Of a stretch of DNA of 64,000 nucleotides, positions 36,645 through 44,646 are shown one piece after another. How positions within the stretch are numbered: the first letter of the stretch is position 1; each line of letters begins with the position of its first letter. The stretch comes from Rhodococcus sp. 06-235-1A (lineage in GTDB: Bacteria; Actinomycetota; Actinomycetes; Mycobacteriales; Mycobacteriaceae). The notes beneath the pieces were generated by a model, which worked only from the letters and a program-made list of their open reading frames with translations, ran no database searches and was not told the DNA's origin. The position numbers were made by a program, and so were the translations under genes. The stretch lies in assembly GCF_002258785.1 (NCBI RefSeq), contig NZ_NOYI01000013.1:310001-374000 (forward strand), written 5' to 3'.

Positions 36645-37333
36645 TTCGCTGCCGCCGTGTTCTGTTCGAGCACCGCAGCCAACTCGTCCATGCTGGACGC
36701 CGTGAACGCGGCGTCGTCGCTCTCGCCGTCGATGCCGTACCCCCATTCGACGTAGACGGTCGGAATGCCGAATCGACCGGCACCGTGGACGTCATGATCT
36801 CGATCACCGATCATGATCACTCCTGCAGTGCCGCCGTCCGCGGATTCGACCGGCTCGATGCCGAGGTTGGTCAGCGAATGCGCGATGACATCGGACTTCG
36901 CCCGGCGGGTGCCGTCGTTGCTCGCACCTCCGATGAACTCGAAGTACCGAGACAGACCGAAGTGGTCGAGAATCCGAACGGCGAAGCGCTCCGACTTGGA
37001 TGTCGCCACACCGAGGCGAATTCCGCGATCCTGCAATCGCGTCAACACCGACTCGATGCCGTCGAACGCGGTGTTCTCGGCCCAGCCCCGCTCGTCGTAG
37101 CGCTGGAAGTACGCCGCCAGTGCTCGCTGCGCTGCATCCTCGTCCAGGCCGAGCCCGCGCAACGTGTCGATCAGCGGTGGTCCGACGACCAGCGACAGCT
37201 GCTCTTCGGTCGGTTCCGGGGCATCCACCGAAGCCAGCGCATGGCGAAAGCCGGCATGAATTCCCGGTGCGGAATCGGTCAACGTCCCATCGAGATCGAA
37301 CAGGACAACGGACGCGGGGGGAACGGCAGACAT
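36641..37333 (-). CDS. HAD-superfamily protein, positional counterpart of tyrosine kinase PtkA
   Basis: The 230-residue protein has the HAD motifs I (VLFDLDGTLTDSAPG), II (VATSKS) and III/IV (KSDVIAH ... MIGDRDHDVHGAG), the layout of Gph-type phosphatases. The gene overlaps ptpA by 4 bp and SURF1 follows. The same order in M. tuberculosis has Rv2232, a HAD-fold protein reported to be the tyrosine kinase PtkA. It may therefore be a kinase or regulatory partner of the phosphatase rather than phosphoglycolate phosphatase; both options are open. Confidence 0.85.
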   Translation of the reverse strand: MSAVPPASVVLFDLDGTLTDSAPGIHAGFRHALASVDAPEPTEEQLSLVVGPPLIDTLRGLGLDEDAAQRALAAYFQRYDERGWAENTAFDGIESVLTRLQDRGIRLGVATSKSERFAVRILDHFGLSRYFEFIGGASNDGTRRAKSDVIAHSLTNLGIEPVESADGGTAGVIMIGDRDHDVHGAGRFGIPTVYVEWGYGIDGESDDAAFTASSMDELAAVLEQNTAAAK

Positions 37334-37389
37334 GATCGGAGCCTATCGGTGCGGATTGCTCGACGACGGCGGCGGCTACGCTCGTCGCG

Positions 37390-38427
37390 ATGTCCGATAC
37401 AACTGGCGAACCAAACGCGCTCCTTCGTCACCACGGAGACGTGGAGGTCGATTCCGGATTCGTCGACTTCGCCGTCAACGTACGGGGCGACGGTCCGCCG
37501 ACATGGCTTCGCGATCGGCTGTCCGCAGCACTGAGTTCACTGGGCTCGTACCCGAACGCTGCGGCCGAGTACGCCGCACGCGAGCAGGTCGCCGCACACC
37601 ACGGCCGCTCACCGAACGAAGTTCTGCTGCTCAGCGGTGGGGCAGAGGGTTTCTCGATGCTTCCGCGTTTGGAGCCACGCCTCGCGGCAACGATTCATCC
37701 GTCCTTCACCGAGCCCGATTGGGTGCTGGAGCAGGCGGGCATTCCGGTGAACCGAGTGCTCCTGCCGCCGCCCTTCGAACTCGATCCGACGCTCGTGCCC
37801 GATACCGCCGACATGGTGATCATCGGCAACCCGACCAACCCGACGTCGGTACTGCACCCATGCCAGACGGTCCTGAGCCTGCGTCGGCCCGGCCGCACTC
37901 TGGTGATCGACGAGGCCTTCGCCGACGCAGTGATCGGAGCGGGAGAGTCGGCCGCGTCGCAGAGCCTGGAGGACGTGCTGGTTCTGCGGAGCCTGACAAA
38001 GACATGGGCGTTGGCGGGGTTGCGGTGCGGATACGCGCTGGGGCACCCTGACGTTCTCGCGAGGATGCAGCACGGCCGCGCGCACTGGCCGCTGGGGAGT
38101 CTGCAGATCGAAGCGATCCGCGCCTGCACCGAACCGTTTGCCGTCGATCAAGCACGTGCCGAATCCGAGCGCATCGACCGCGAACGATCTGCGATGATCG
38201 GCCGACTGGATGCACTCGGTCTGGAGATATCCGGCTCGGCCCGGGCACCGTTTCTGCTGGTGCGCATCGAGGGTGCCGATCTGGTTCGAGAACGCCTGCG
38301 CACGATGGGTATTGCGGTCCGCCGCGGTGACACGTTCCCGGGGCTCGACCGTCACTACCTGCGCGTCGCGGTACGGGACTCGCAGCAGGTCGACATACTG
38401 GTTGACGCGTTGAAGACCGTTCTGTGA
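37390..38427 (+). CDS. cobC: Threonine-phosphate decarboxylase-like aminotransferase CobC
   Basis: The 345-residue PLP enzyme of fold type I is expected to make the aminopropanol-phosphate used by CobD. The PLP lysine is in [32 protein letters not shown] and DEAFADAV are the conserved Asn and Asp regions, and LRVAVRD near the C-terminus carries the substrate Arg. It starts at ATG 37390, divergent from the HAD gene across 56 bp, and the NIF3 gene follows 14 bp downstream. Confidence 0.9.
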   Translation: MSDTTGEPNALLRHHGDVEVDSGFVDFAVNVRGDGPPTWLRDRLSAALSSLGSYPNAAAEYAAREQVAAHHGRSPNEVLLLSGGAEGFSMLPRLEPRLAATIHPSFTEPDWVLEQAGIPVNRVLLPPPFELDPTLVPDTADMVIIGNPTNPTSVLHPCQTVLSLRRPGRTLVIDEAFADAVIGAGESAASQSLEDVLVLRSLTKTWALAGLRCGYALGHPDVLARMQHGRAHWPLGSLQIEAIRACTEPFAVDQARAESERIDRERSAMIGRLDALGLEISGSARAPFLLVRIEGADLVRERLRTMGIAVRRGDTFPGLDRHYLRVAVRDSQQVDILVDALKTVL

Positions 38428-38441
38428 GGAGAGCAGCGAAC

Positions 38442-39563
38442 ATGGCAGTGACACTGGCCGATGTCATCGATGTACTCGACGACGCGTACCCACCACGCCT
38501 GGCCGAGAGCTGGGACTCGGTGGGCCTGGTGTGTGGAGATCCCAAAGCTGTTGTGCAGCAGGTTGTCTACACCGTCGACGTCACCGATGCAGTGGTCGAC
38601 GACGCCATCGCCTGGGGTGCCGATCTGATCGTGGCCCACCACCCATTGCTGCTCAAAGGCGTCGACACCGTCGCGGCAGACACCGCGAAGGGCTCGGTGA
38701 TCCACCGCCTGATCAAGGCCGACTGCGCACTGTTCACCGCCCACACCAATGCGGACTCCGCCGATCCCGGCGTCTCCGACGCACTCGCGTCCGCGCTCGG
38801 GGTGATCGACACCCGGCCACTCGACCCCATTCCTGCTCCCGCGCACGACAAGTGGGTGGTCTTCGTACCGACCTCCGACTCGGCCTCGGTACGACAGGCC
38901 CTGTTCGACGCCGGAGCCGGACAGATCGGCGACTACAGCGAAGCCAGTTGGCAGAGTGCGGGTCTCGGCCAATTCCGTCCAGGTCCGAACGCACATCCGA
39001 CGCTCGGTGTTCTCGGCGAGGTGCACACCGAGGCGGAGGATCGCATCGAAGTTGTTGCCCCCAAAGGATCACGTGCTCAGGTACTTTCGGCGATGCGTCG
39101 GGCACACCCGTACGAGGAGCCCGCGTTCGATGTCTTCGAGTCCGCGGCCTTACCGTCGTGCACCGGCCTGGGGCGCATCGGGAAGCTGCCGAGTCCGATG
39201 ACACTGGCCGAGTTCACCGACGTCGTCCGCGAGGCGTTACCTGCGACGACGTGGGGAGTACGCGCTGCAGGAAATCCCGAGGCCACGGTCTCGGTGGTTG
39301 CGATGTGTGGGGGAGCAGGCGATTCGTTCCTGTCTGCAGTCGCGCGAACCGACGCCGATGTGTACGTCACTTCGGATCTGCGGCACCACCCGGTCGACGA
39401 GCACTTGCGCGCAGGCGGCCCCGCGGTGATCGACACCGCGCACTGGGCCTCGGAGTTCCCGTGGTGCGAACAGGCACGCAGCATCGTCGACGCCGCGTTC
39501 GGTGACACGGACGGCTGGAGCAGCCGGGTCACCGACGTGCGCACCGACCCGTGGACCATCTGA
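38442..39563 (+). CDS. NIF3-family dinuclear-metal protein (DUF34)
   Basis: The 373-residue protein has the two NIF3 halves with metal ligands in [10 protein letters not shown] and [16 protein letters not shown] and in the C-terminal [10 protein letters not shown] and [10 protein letters not shown] central PII/NIF3-insert domain (residues about 130-240, [15 protein letters not shown] ... [12 protein letters not shown]) is present. These are toroidal hexamers with a dimetal site. Suggested roles include GTP cyclohydrolase-like activity, but no function is established. ATG at 38442 with AGGAG upstream is preferred over the GTG at 38424. Confidence 0.9.
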   Translation: MAVTLADVIDVLDDAYPPRLAESWDSVGLVCGDPKAVVQQVVYTVDVTDAVVDDAIAWGADLIVAHHPLLLKGVDTVAADTAKGSVIHRLIKADCALFTAHTNADSADPGVSDALASALGVIDTRPLDPIPAPAHDKWVVFVPTSDSASVRQALFDAGAGQIGDYSEASWQSAGLGQFRPGPNAHPTLGVLGEVHTEAEDRIEVVAPKGSRAQVLSAMRRAHPYEEPAFDVFESAALPSCTGLGRIGKLPSPMTLAEFTDVVREALPATTWGVRAAGNPEATVSVVAMCGGAGDSFLSAVARTDADVYVTSDLRHHPVDEHLRAGGPAVIDTAHWASEFPWCEQARSIVDAAFGDTDGWSSRVTDVRTDPWTI

Positions 39564-39615
39564 CCCGTGGCTGGGCAGGAGTGGAGCCTACAGAAACGAC
39601 CTTGATGGCCTGTAT

Positions 39616-39642
39616 CCGGCTATCTCGGTTTCGGGTAGCCGG
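39616..39642 (+). promoter_or_regulatory. Inverted repeat upstream of the zinc-ribbon gene
   Basis: CCGGCTA (39616-39622) and TAGCCGG (39636-39642) form a hairpin with a 13-nt loop, 47 bp before the ATG of the zinc-ribbon gene. It could be the terminator of the NIF3 gene or an operator. Confidence 0.45.
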
Positions 39643-39688
39643 TAGGGTGATCTCTTACCAACTTCCATAGTCGCAGGAGTCATCAAGC

Positions 39689-40426
39689 GTGAACGTCGAT
39701 CCCAAAGTCCAGGCCTCGCTGCTCGAATTGGCCGGTGTGGATACCGAACTCTCGCAGATCGCCCACCGCCGCAAGAGCCTGCCCGAGCAGCAGGAGGTGG
39801 ACAAGCTCGAGACCGAGCGCACCACCCGTAAGGACGCCGCGGTGACGGTGCAGATCTCGATGGACGACCTCGATCGGGACATCCGGAAACTCGAAGGCGA
39901 GGTCGACGCGGTTCGTCAACGCGAGGCTCGCGACAAGAAGATGCTCGAGAGCGGCACCATCGCGCCGAAGCAGATGACGGAGTTGCAGCACGAGCTCGGC
40001 AGCCTCGAGCGTCGCCAGGGCATCCTGGAGGAGGAACTGCTCGAGGTCATGGAGCAGCGTGAGGCCAGCGAACGTGACTACGAGCACGCCGGTGCGCAGC
40101 TCACCCAGATCGAGGACGAGCTCGTCGACGCCGGCCGCCGCCGCGACGACGCCGTCGCAGATCTCGATGTTGCCGAGAAGCGCAGCGCCGAGCGCCGCGA
40201 ATCGTTGGTCTCGGGACTGCCCGCGGATCTGCTTGCGCTCTACGAGAAGCAGCGAGCCCTGACCGGTCGCGGTGCGGCGTTGCTGCAGGCTCGCCGTTGT
40301 GGGGCATGCCGAATCGAGCTCGACCGCAACGAGATCGCCAGCATTGCCAACAAGCCCGCGGACGCTCTGATTCGCTGCTCCGAGTGCAACGCAATCCTGG
40401 TGCGCACCAAGGAATCCGGAATTTGA
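39689..40426 (+). CDS. C4-type zinc-ribbon coiled-coil protein (Rv2229c-like)
   Basis: The 245-residue protein is a long coiled coil (residues about 25-170, rich in Glu, Lys, Arg and Leu heptads) followed by a zinc ribbon with CGAC and CSEC near residues 205-235. It matches a family common in actinobacteria and related to human-pathogen CT398/FlgE-like zinc-ribbon proteins; function is unknown. Its stop overlaps the TTG start of the RNase H/phosphatase gene (TTGA), an arrangement recalled from mycobacteria. Confidence 0.9.
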   Translation: MNVDPKVQASLLELAGVDTELSQIAHRRKSLPEQQEVDKLETERTTRKDAAVTVQISMDDLDRDIRKLEGEVDAVRQREARDKKMLESGTIAPKQMTELQHELGSLERRQGILEEELLEVMEQREASERDYEHAGAQLTQIEDELVDAGRRRDDAVADLDVAEKRSAERRESLVSGLPADLLALYEKQRALTGRGAALLQARRCGACRIELDRNEIASIANKPADALIRCSECNAILVRTKESGI

Positions 40427-41541
40427 GCCAGGTGTCGAGGGTCGTTGCCGAGGCCGACGGTGGATCGCGCGGAAACCCCGGGCCCGCTGGATACGGCGCA
40501 GTGGTGTTCAGCGCCGATCGCTCGCAGGTGCTCGCCGAGCGTCGGGCGTCGTTGGGAGTGGCGACCAACAACGTGGCCGAGTACAACGGCCTGATCGCTG
40601 CACTGACTGCGGCACGCGATATCGGGGCCCGTGAGGTTGCCGTGCGCATGGACTCGAAGCTCGTCGTCGAACAGATGTCCGGACGCTGGAAAGTGAAACA
40701 CCCGGACATGATTCCGCTTCAGCGCAAAGCCGCCGAACTGGCTCGCGGCTTCGATTCCGTCACCTACGAGTGGATTCCGCGCGCCCAGAACTCGCACGCC
40801 GATGGGCTGGCCAACGAGGCGATGGACGCAGCGGCCGAGGGTGTGGACCTGTCGGAACGACCCGACGCCGAGCCGGTCGCGAAGAAGGCCGAGTCGCCCG
40901 GGTGGACCGGTGCGATGGGGGAGCCGACGCGCCTGCTGCTGTTGCGTCACGGGCAGACCCCCATGTCGGTCGACCGACGATACTCCGGCCGCGGCAATCC
41001 TGACTTGACGGAACTGGGACAACGCCAAGCAGATTCTGCCGCAACGGTTCTCGGTGCACGGACAGACATCGACGCCATCGTGGCCTCGCCGCTCGCGCGC
41101 GCCCAACAGACTGCTGCGGCGACCGCCGACCGCCTGGGACTGCCCGTCACCACCGTGGACGGACTCATCGAGACCGATTTCGGAGACTGGGAAGGGCTGA
41201 CGTTCACCGAGGCCATGGAACGTCACCCCGAGGTCCATCGGGCATGGCGAGGCGATACCTCCGTCGCACCGCCGAACGGGGAGAGCTTCGACGCGGTGCG
41301 CGTACGCATCGAAGCGACCCGCGATCAGTTGCTCGCCGAGTACGCCGGGAAAACCCTATTGGTGGTGACCCACGTGACCCCGATCAAGATGCTGCTGCAA
41401 CTTGCTCTCGACGTCGGACCGTCGCTGCTGTATCGACTGCACCTCGATCTGGCGTCACTGAGCATCGCGGAGTTCTACCCCGACGGTGGGGCATCGGTGC
41501 GATTGGTGAACGACACCTCGCACTTGGCTGGACTGGCCTGA
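40423..41541 (+). CDS. Bifunctional RNase HI / CobC-type phosphatase
   Basis: The 372-residue fusion has an N-terminal RNase HI domain. Its acidic residues are seen in EADGGSRGNPGPAGYGA, NVAEYNGLI, MDSKLVVEQMSGRW and the late NSHADGLANEAMD. A C-terminal histidine phosphatase follows from about residue 165 (LLLRHGQTP, RYSGRGNPDLTELG, VVTHVTPIKML). The M. tuberculosis counterpart Rv2228c cleaves RNA in hybrids and has an alpha-ribazole phosphatase domain, an activity used in cobalamin assembly. The TTG at 40423 has AAGGA 9 bp upstream; GTG 40432 is possible. This is the last core gene before the accessory island. Confidence 0.92.
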   Translation: MSQVSRVVAEADGGSRGNPGPAGYGAVVFSADRSQVLAERRASLGVATNNVAEYNGLIAALTAARDIGAREVAVRMDSKLVVEQMSGRWKVKHPDMIPLQRKAAELARGFDSVTYEWIPRAQNSHADGLANEAMDAAAEGVDLSERPDAEPVAKKAESPGWTGAMGEPTRLLLLRHGQTPMSVDRRYSGRGNPDLTELGQRQADSAATVLGARTDIDAIVASPLARAQQTAAATADRLGLPVTTVDGLIETDFGDWEGLTFTEAMERHPEVHRAWRGDTSVAPPNGESFDAVRVRIEATRDQLLAEYAGKTLLVVTHVTPIKMLLQLALDVGPSLLYRLHLDLASLSIAEFYPDGGASVRLVNDTSHLAGLA

Positions 41542-41706
41542 TCGCTCCGCTGGTATGCGGGACTCGGCTTCAACGACTACGTGGAGCTTGTGTAACTTCG
41601 GCCCGTTCCACTAGTGCGTCACGCGAAGGCACGCAATGTTCTACAGACGTGTGTTTGTTGCAGCGGCGATCTGCCACGGTGTCACAGTCCGAGACCTCGC
41701 GATTGA

Positions 41707-42139
41707 CTATCGGACCTCAGTAGAGACGGGATCGAGTAGTAGAAGACAGGTCCTCACCTCGAATTCCTCCACGATCGCGGTGACTCGTAGAGAGTCGGGG
41801 ACACTCAACGTGTCCGGGATGCCAGGGCCGGTGAGCCCTAGGTCAGACACGATATTTACGTCCCGAAACTGCAAATTCGGCCCACCGCCGTCACTTTCGT
41901 CGCAATCCCTGGCACCGATCAAAATGTCGTAGCGAGTTTCGTAATCTTCGTGGTTGTCTATCGCCGCAAAATGTGACCATCGAACTGGATGCTCTGGCCC
42001 GCGTACTGACCAGCGAATAGGCGACTAATTGGTCAGACGTGTCCGTAGCGCGGACGATCCGCGCGAGATCCACCGTGTACTGCACCGCCCCGAATGCCGC
42101 GGCGGCGATGGTGCCGATCGCATAATCAACTGCACAGTT
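41707..42139 (-). pseudogene. Frameshifted remnant of an unidentified gene
   Basis: Two adjacent minus-strand frames read as one protein. The upstream part from about 42139 gives VDYAIGTIAAAAFGAVQYT and VRATDTSDQLVAYSLVST. Around 41995 the protein-like sequence moves to another frame: PEHPVRWSHFAAIDNHEDYE, ILIGARDCDESDGGG and a tail ending DPVSTEVR. A single indel near 41990-42000 would join them. No start codon with a ribosome site exists at the 5' end, so the N-terminus is also missing. The family is not recognised. Confidence 0.55.
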
Positions 42140-42250
42140 TTACAACAATGCGCTCCAGCCGTTTCGTTTGGAAGCGCCAGACCGGTGAGACCTGTGTCAC
42201 GTTAGGGGATGTGTGTCAGCTAGTCCCGACGCGGCCGTGACCAGCGAATA
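42007..42250. repeat. 13-bp direct repeat TGACCAGCGAATA (two copies)
   Basis: TGACCAGCGAATA occurs at 42007-42019 inside the broken gene and again at 42238-42250, 231 bp apart in the same orientation. The second copy marks the left side of the leader of the small basic genes. It may be a small duplication or a recombination scar. Confidence 0.45.
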
Positions 42251-42479
42251 CCAAGCATGTTGTTCGCAACATCTCGTGTTCTAGGGAGATGTCGGACACT
42301 AGGTGTAGTGTTTGATCTCGAAACGACGAAGGCCCCCGACTCGCGGGGGTAGGCCGAAGTCGGGGGTCCGTCTGAACGCATTGGGGAATGCAGTTTTGAC
42401 GGTACACCTGATACGTCAGCCCCTCGCCCGAGGGGAGGCGTTGGCCGTTCCTGGATCGCTTCAGATATGGAGGGCTCTA
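42140..42479 (+). promoter_or_regulatory. 340-bp gene-free leader with competing hairpins
   Basis: No gene is supported here. Two structures stand out before the 47-codon gene. First, CCCCCGACT (42333-42341) can pair with AGTCGGGGG (42358-42366), but also with the closer CGGGGG at 42344-42349, so the two stems are mutually exclusive. Second, CCCCTC (42420-42425) pairs with GAGGGG (42430-42435). A ribosome site GGAGGG (42469-42474) follows. This looks like an RNA regulatory leader. Confidence 0.55.
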
Positions 42480-42623
42480 ATGAGCTCTCGTTCCACACGG
42501 GTTTCCCGTGGCACCAAGACCGTCCGTATGCCGGTTCGTATCAAGACCAGCAGCGGAACCAGGACTACGAGCGTCCCGGTGAAGGTCACCACGACGACCC
42601 GCACCACCACCTTCAAGCCGTAA
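42480..42623 (+). CDS. 47-residue Thr/Arg/Lys-rich basic small protein
   Basis: ATG at 42480 has GGAGGG 6-11 bp upstream. The product (MSSRSTRVSRGTKTVRMPVR ...) is very basic, with no acidic residue visible. It is built of alternating Arg/Lys and Thr/Val, so it is probably beta-rich or disordered, and ends TTTTRTTTFKP. No family is recognised. The pattern suggests nucleic-acid binding or a phage/island accessory peptide, but this is inference. A strong hairpin follows 14 bp after the stop. Confidence 0.6.
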   Translation: MSSRSTRVSRGTKTVRMPVRIKTSSGTRTTSVPVKVTTTTRTTTFKP

Positions 42624-42637
42624 GGCTGCGGGGTTAG

Positions 42638-42667
42638 GCCGGGAGGCTGTTTAGGCAGCCTCCCGGC
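42638..42667 (+). terminator. Perfect 12-bp hairpin after the 47-residue gene
   Basis: GCCGGGAGGCTG (42638-42649) pairs perfectly with CAGCCTCCCGGC (42656-42667) around the loop TTTAGG. It sits between the two small basic genes and lacks a U-tract. It may terminate or stabilise the upstream mRNA. Confidence 0.7.
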
Positions 42668-42724
42668 TGGCCCCGAGGTATTGGTGATCTGACTCAGCGA
42701 TTAGGCACGGTCAGGAGGTGAATC

Positions 42725-42850
42725 ATGGCCAAAGGCAAATCCAGCAGCTCCAAGGGCAGTGCTCGCAGCGCTATAACGGGCAAATACGTCTCGCCGAAGT
42801 ACGCTGCCTCGCATCCGAAGACGACGGTTGTCGAGTCTCGCAAGAAGTAA
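42725..42850 (+). CDS. 41-residue Ser/Lys-rich small protein
   Basis: A textbook AGGAGG (about 42713-42718) precedes ATG 42725. The product starts MAKGKSSSSKGSARSAITGK and continues with YVSPKYAASHPKTTVVESRK. The pattern R-S-A-x-[ST]-G-x-[YF]-V-[ST], then A-x-x-x-P-x-T-T-V-x-E, is one I recall from short orphan proteins scattered over many bacteria, often misannotated as multidrug transporters. No function is established to my knowledge. It is separated from the 47-residue gene by a hairpin and followed by a second long hairpin. Confidence 0.75.
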   Translation: MAKGKSSSSKGSARSAITGKYVSPKYAASHPKTTVVESRKK

Positions 42851-42870
42851 CCCCGACTCGAAGCTTGGCC

Positions 42871-42917
42871 TCCGGGGTCTCGACAAGGTTCTTGAAGAAC
42901 CAAGTCGAGGTCCCGGA
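42871..42917 (+). terminator. Long stem-loop after the 41-residue gene
   Basis: The outer stem TCCGGG (42871-42876) and CTCGAC (42879-42884) pairs with GTCGAG (42904-42909) and CCCGGA (42912-42917), with a 2-base internal mismatch. The inner stem GGTTCT (42887-42892) / AGAACC (42896-42901) has a TGA loop. It lies 20 bp after the stop. Confidence 0.7.
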
Positions 42918-43003
42918 GTTCCGCTCTAATTCGACGGAGATTCGCACGGCAGATTCGGACAGACTGAACTGCGGTGAGTCTCCATAAGCGAAGGTGGCCC
43001 TGA

Positions 43004-43705
43004 ATGCTCGGAGACTTGGCAGCGTCCATACTCGGACCCATAGCCGACAAGGTACTTGGAAAGAGTCTTCGGGCATCACGAGTGTCGGTAGAGCTAATTG
43101 GCGATCCTCCCTACGGGCGACTCGCGAACTACTTCTTCCCCGGTGTGTCACACCCATCCGACCTTGAATACGGCCTGTACGCCAGCGGCCCACGCGACGC
43201 CTATGGAATCCCCTACCGCCGCTGGGTTAATGCCAACGGCGGCGTACCACTCCACATGACAGCTTTTCAGCTCGTAATCCAATGCGTCGGAGACCACAAC
43301 GTCATGCTTGTCGGTGGCCACGCGATTACGACGGTCCTGGGTGACTTGCGCGGTGTAGCGGTTGTCCACCCATCGGGAGGGCCGATCGATTCGGATCGGC
43401 TTGAGATCAACCTCGAAGACGGGGAACTACTATGTTTCCCCTATAGGGCTCCCTTCGAGCCGTCAGAGCCGATTCCACTCCAATACCAGATCGAACCGTC
43501 GCGCTCGCAGTCGTTCGACGTGTACGCCAGCGTCGGTTCGCAAGCATTGTCATGGTATCTCGAACTCGATTTTCTAGTCGATGGCAAACGGATTACAAAG
43601 ACCGTGACGCAGAGCAAAGAAGCGCCTTTCGTCACTGTTCCCTTCGGCCACCCGGGGATAGAGGCGGAGTTCCACCAAACTGAAACCGGTTGGGAGCGAA
43701 TCTAG
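43004..43705 (+). CDS. Hypothetical island protein, probably beta-rich
   Basis: The 233-residue protein has a short amphipathic N-terminal helix (LAASILGPIADKVLGK), then a beta-strand-rich body with ELIGDPPYGRLANYFFPG, DAYGIPYRRWVNANGGVPLH and HNVMLVGGHAITTVLGDLRG. The C-terminal half is YLELDFLVDGKRITKTVTQ, then FGHPGIEAEFHQ. There is no signal peptide, membrane helix or catalytic motif. I do not recognise the family. Start is ATG 43004 with AAGGTGG-like site upstream. Codon use is less GC-rich than the flanking core genes, in line with island DNA. Confidence 0.6.
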   Translation: MLGDLAASILGPIADKVLGKSLRASRVSVELIGDPPYGRLANYFFPGVSHPSDLEYGLYASGPRDAYGIPYRRWVNANGGVPLHMTAFQLVIQCVGDHNVMLVGGHAITTVLGDLRGVAVVHPSGGPIDSDRLEINLEDGELLCFPYRAPFEPSEPIPLQYQIEPSRSQSFDVYASVGSQALSWYLELDFLVDGKRITKTVTQSKEAPFVTVPFGHPGIEAEFHQTETGWERI

Positions 43706-43770
43706 GCTCGCTCTCACAAGCTCGGTACCAATTTGTTCACTGACAACCGTTGTGCACCGAACGCCACGAA

Positions 43771-44313
43771 TTAGGCCCACAGCAGCACTAGCCCCTTTTT
43801 GATATACGCATTCTTCGCCTCGGTCAGCGACTCGACTAGAACGTTTAGCTGCAGTTCCCAGTCGGCAGTCGCCGTCTGGGCACTGGCGGGTTTGGAAAGA
43901 TCACGCATCCACTCGTCCATTTTCTGCGCGTACGCGAAGATCGCTTCTCGGAGTGCAGCAGCAGATGGATCCAGTTCTGCGGGTCCGGTCAATCTCGGCG
44001 CTGCCGTTCTTGTGAAGTACACGCGCCAGGACTCGAGGTACTTAGCGTGCGAGGCCGCGATTGAGTTGTGTTGTCCCACTATGTCGTCCCACAGTTGGCG
44101 CATATCGTCGTGAACTTCGTTGGCCGCGTTCAGGAAATTGACATGCGCGTCGAACTGTCGATCCGCTATGTACTGCGCTCGATCCTTAACCCGTTGAGCT
44201 TCCGCATCCGTGTTCGTCTGGTTGTTGGCGAACAAGGTCACGCCACCGCCTACGGCTGCACCAATGAGCCCGCTGAGTGCACCGATCAATCCGATAGCGA
44301 CTTCCAATTCCAT
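43771..44313 (-). CDS. Membrane-anchored hypothetical protein with helical cytoplasmic domain
   Basis: Starting at ATG 44313 (MELEVAIGL), the 180-residue protein begins with one glycine-rich membrane helix (IGLIGALSGLIGAAVGGGVTL). A long, mainly helical soluble part follows, with possible coiled-coil regions (DRAQYIADRQFDAHVNFLNA, DELMRDLSK-like segments). No known family. The upstream in-frame extension to 44454 is antisense to the HTH fragment and is rejected. It is convergent with the 43004 gene. Confidence 0.55.
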   Translation of the reverse strand: MELEVAIGLIGALSGLIGAAVGGGVTLFANNQTNTDAEAQRVKDRAQYIADRQFDAHVNFLNAANEVHDDMRQLWDDIVGQHNSIAASHAKYLESWRVYFTRTAAPRLTGPAELDPSAAALREAIFAYAQKMDEWMRDLSKPASAQTATADWELQLNVLVESLTEAKNAYIKKGLVLLWA

Positions 44314-44361
44314 TGGTCTACTAGACCATGCTCCAAGGCAAAACCGGCTCTGCTCGCCAGC

Positions 44362-44568
44362 GTGTACGTCCATCGTGTGAACATCGGGCAGGACAAGCCC
44401 GTCCAGCAGCTCGCAGACGAGCTGGGAAAGTCGCTGACGACCGTGAAGGGTCATTTGTGGCAGGCGCGTAAGCGCGGCCTACTCACCGGGTCCAGCGGAC
44501 GCAAAGGCGGTCAGCTGACGCCCGAGGCGACGACGATCCTCGAACGAATCGTTCCCGCCGAGGGCTGA
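44362..44568 (+). pseudogene. Helix-turn-helix C-terminal domain fragment
   Basis: From GTG 44362 the 68 residues read VYVHRVNIGQDKPVQQLADE, KSLTTVKGHLWQARKRGLLT and a tail GGQLTPEATTILERIV. This is the C-terminal HTH module common in actinobacterial phage and accessory proteins (alternating LAxExGxSxxTVxxxxxxARxRGLL). The usual N-terminal part is missing, and the frame upstream (from about 44330) looks like unrelated sequence. It is either a truncated gene or a minimal HTH protein; it has no clear ribosome site. Confidence 0.5.
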
Positions 44569-44646
44569 CGCGGTCGGGTATGCCGTCTTCTGTACAAGTC
44601 GGTCTGACCTCGTGGCAGGGGATCTAGTACATCCCGGAATCGCCCT

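Noticed and set aside
42216..42498. Two minus-strand frames of 63 and 92 codons
   Set aside because: They run through the leader and hairpins of the small basic genes, have no ribosome site and Pro/Arg-rich low-complexity sequence. The end DVANNMLGIRWSRP is curious but insufficient.
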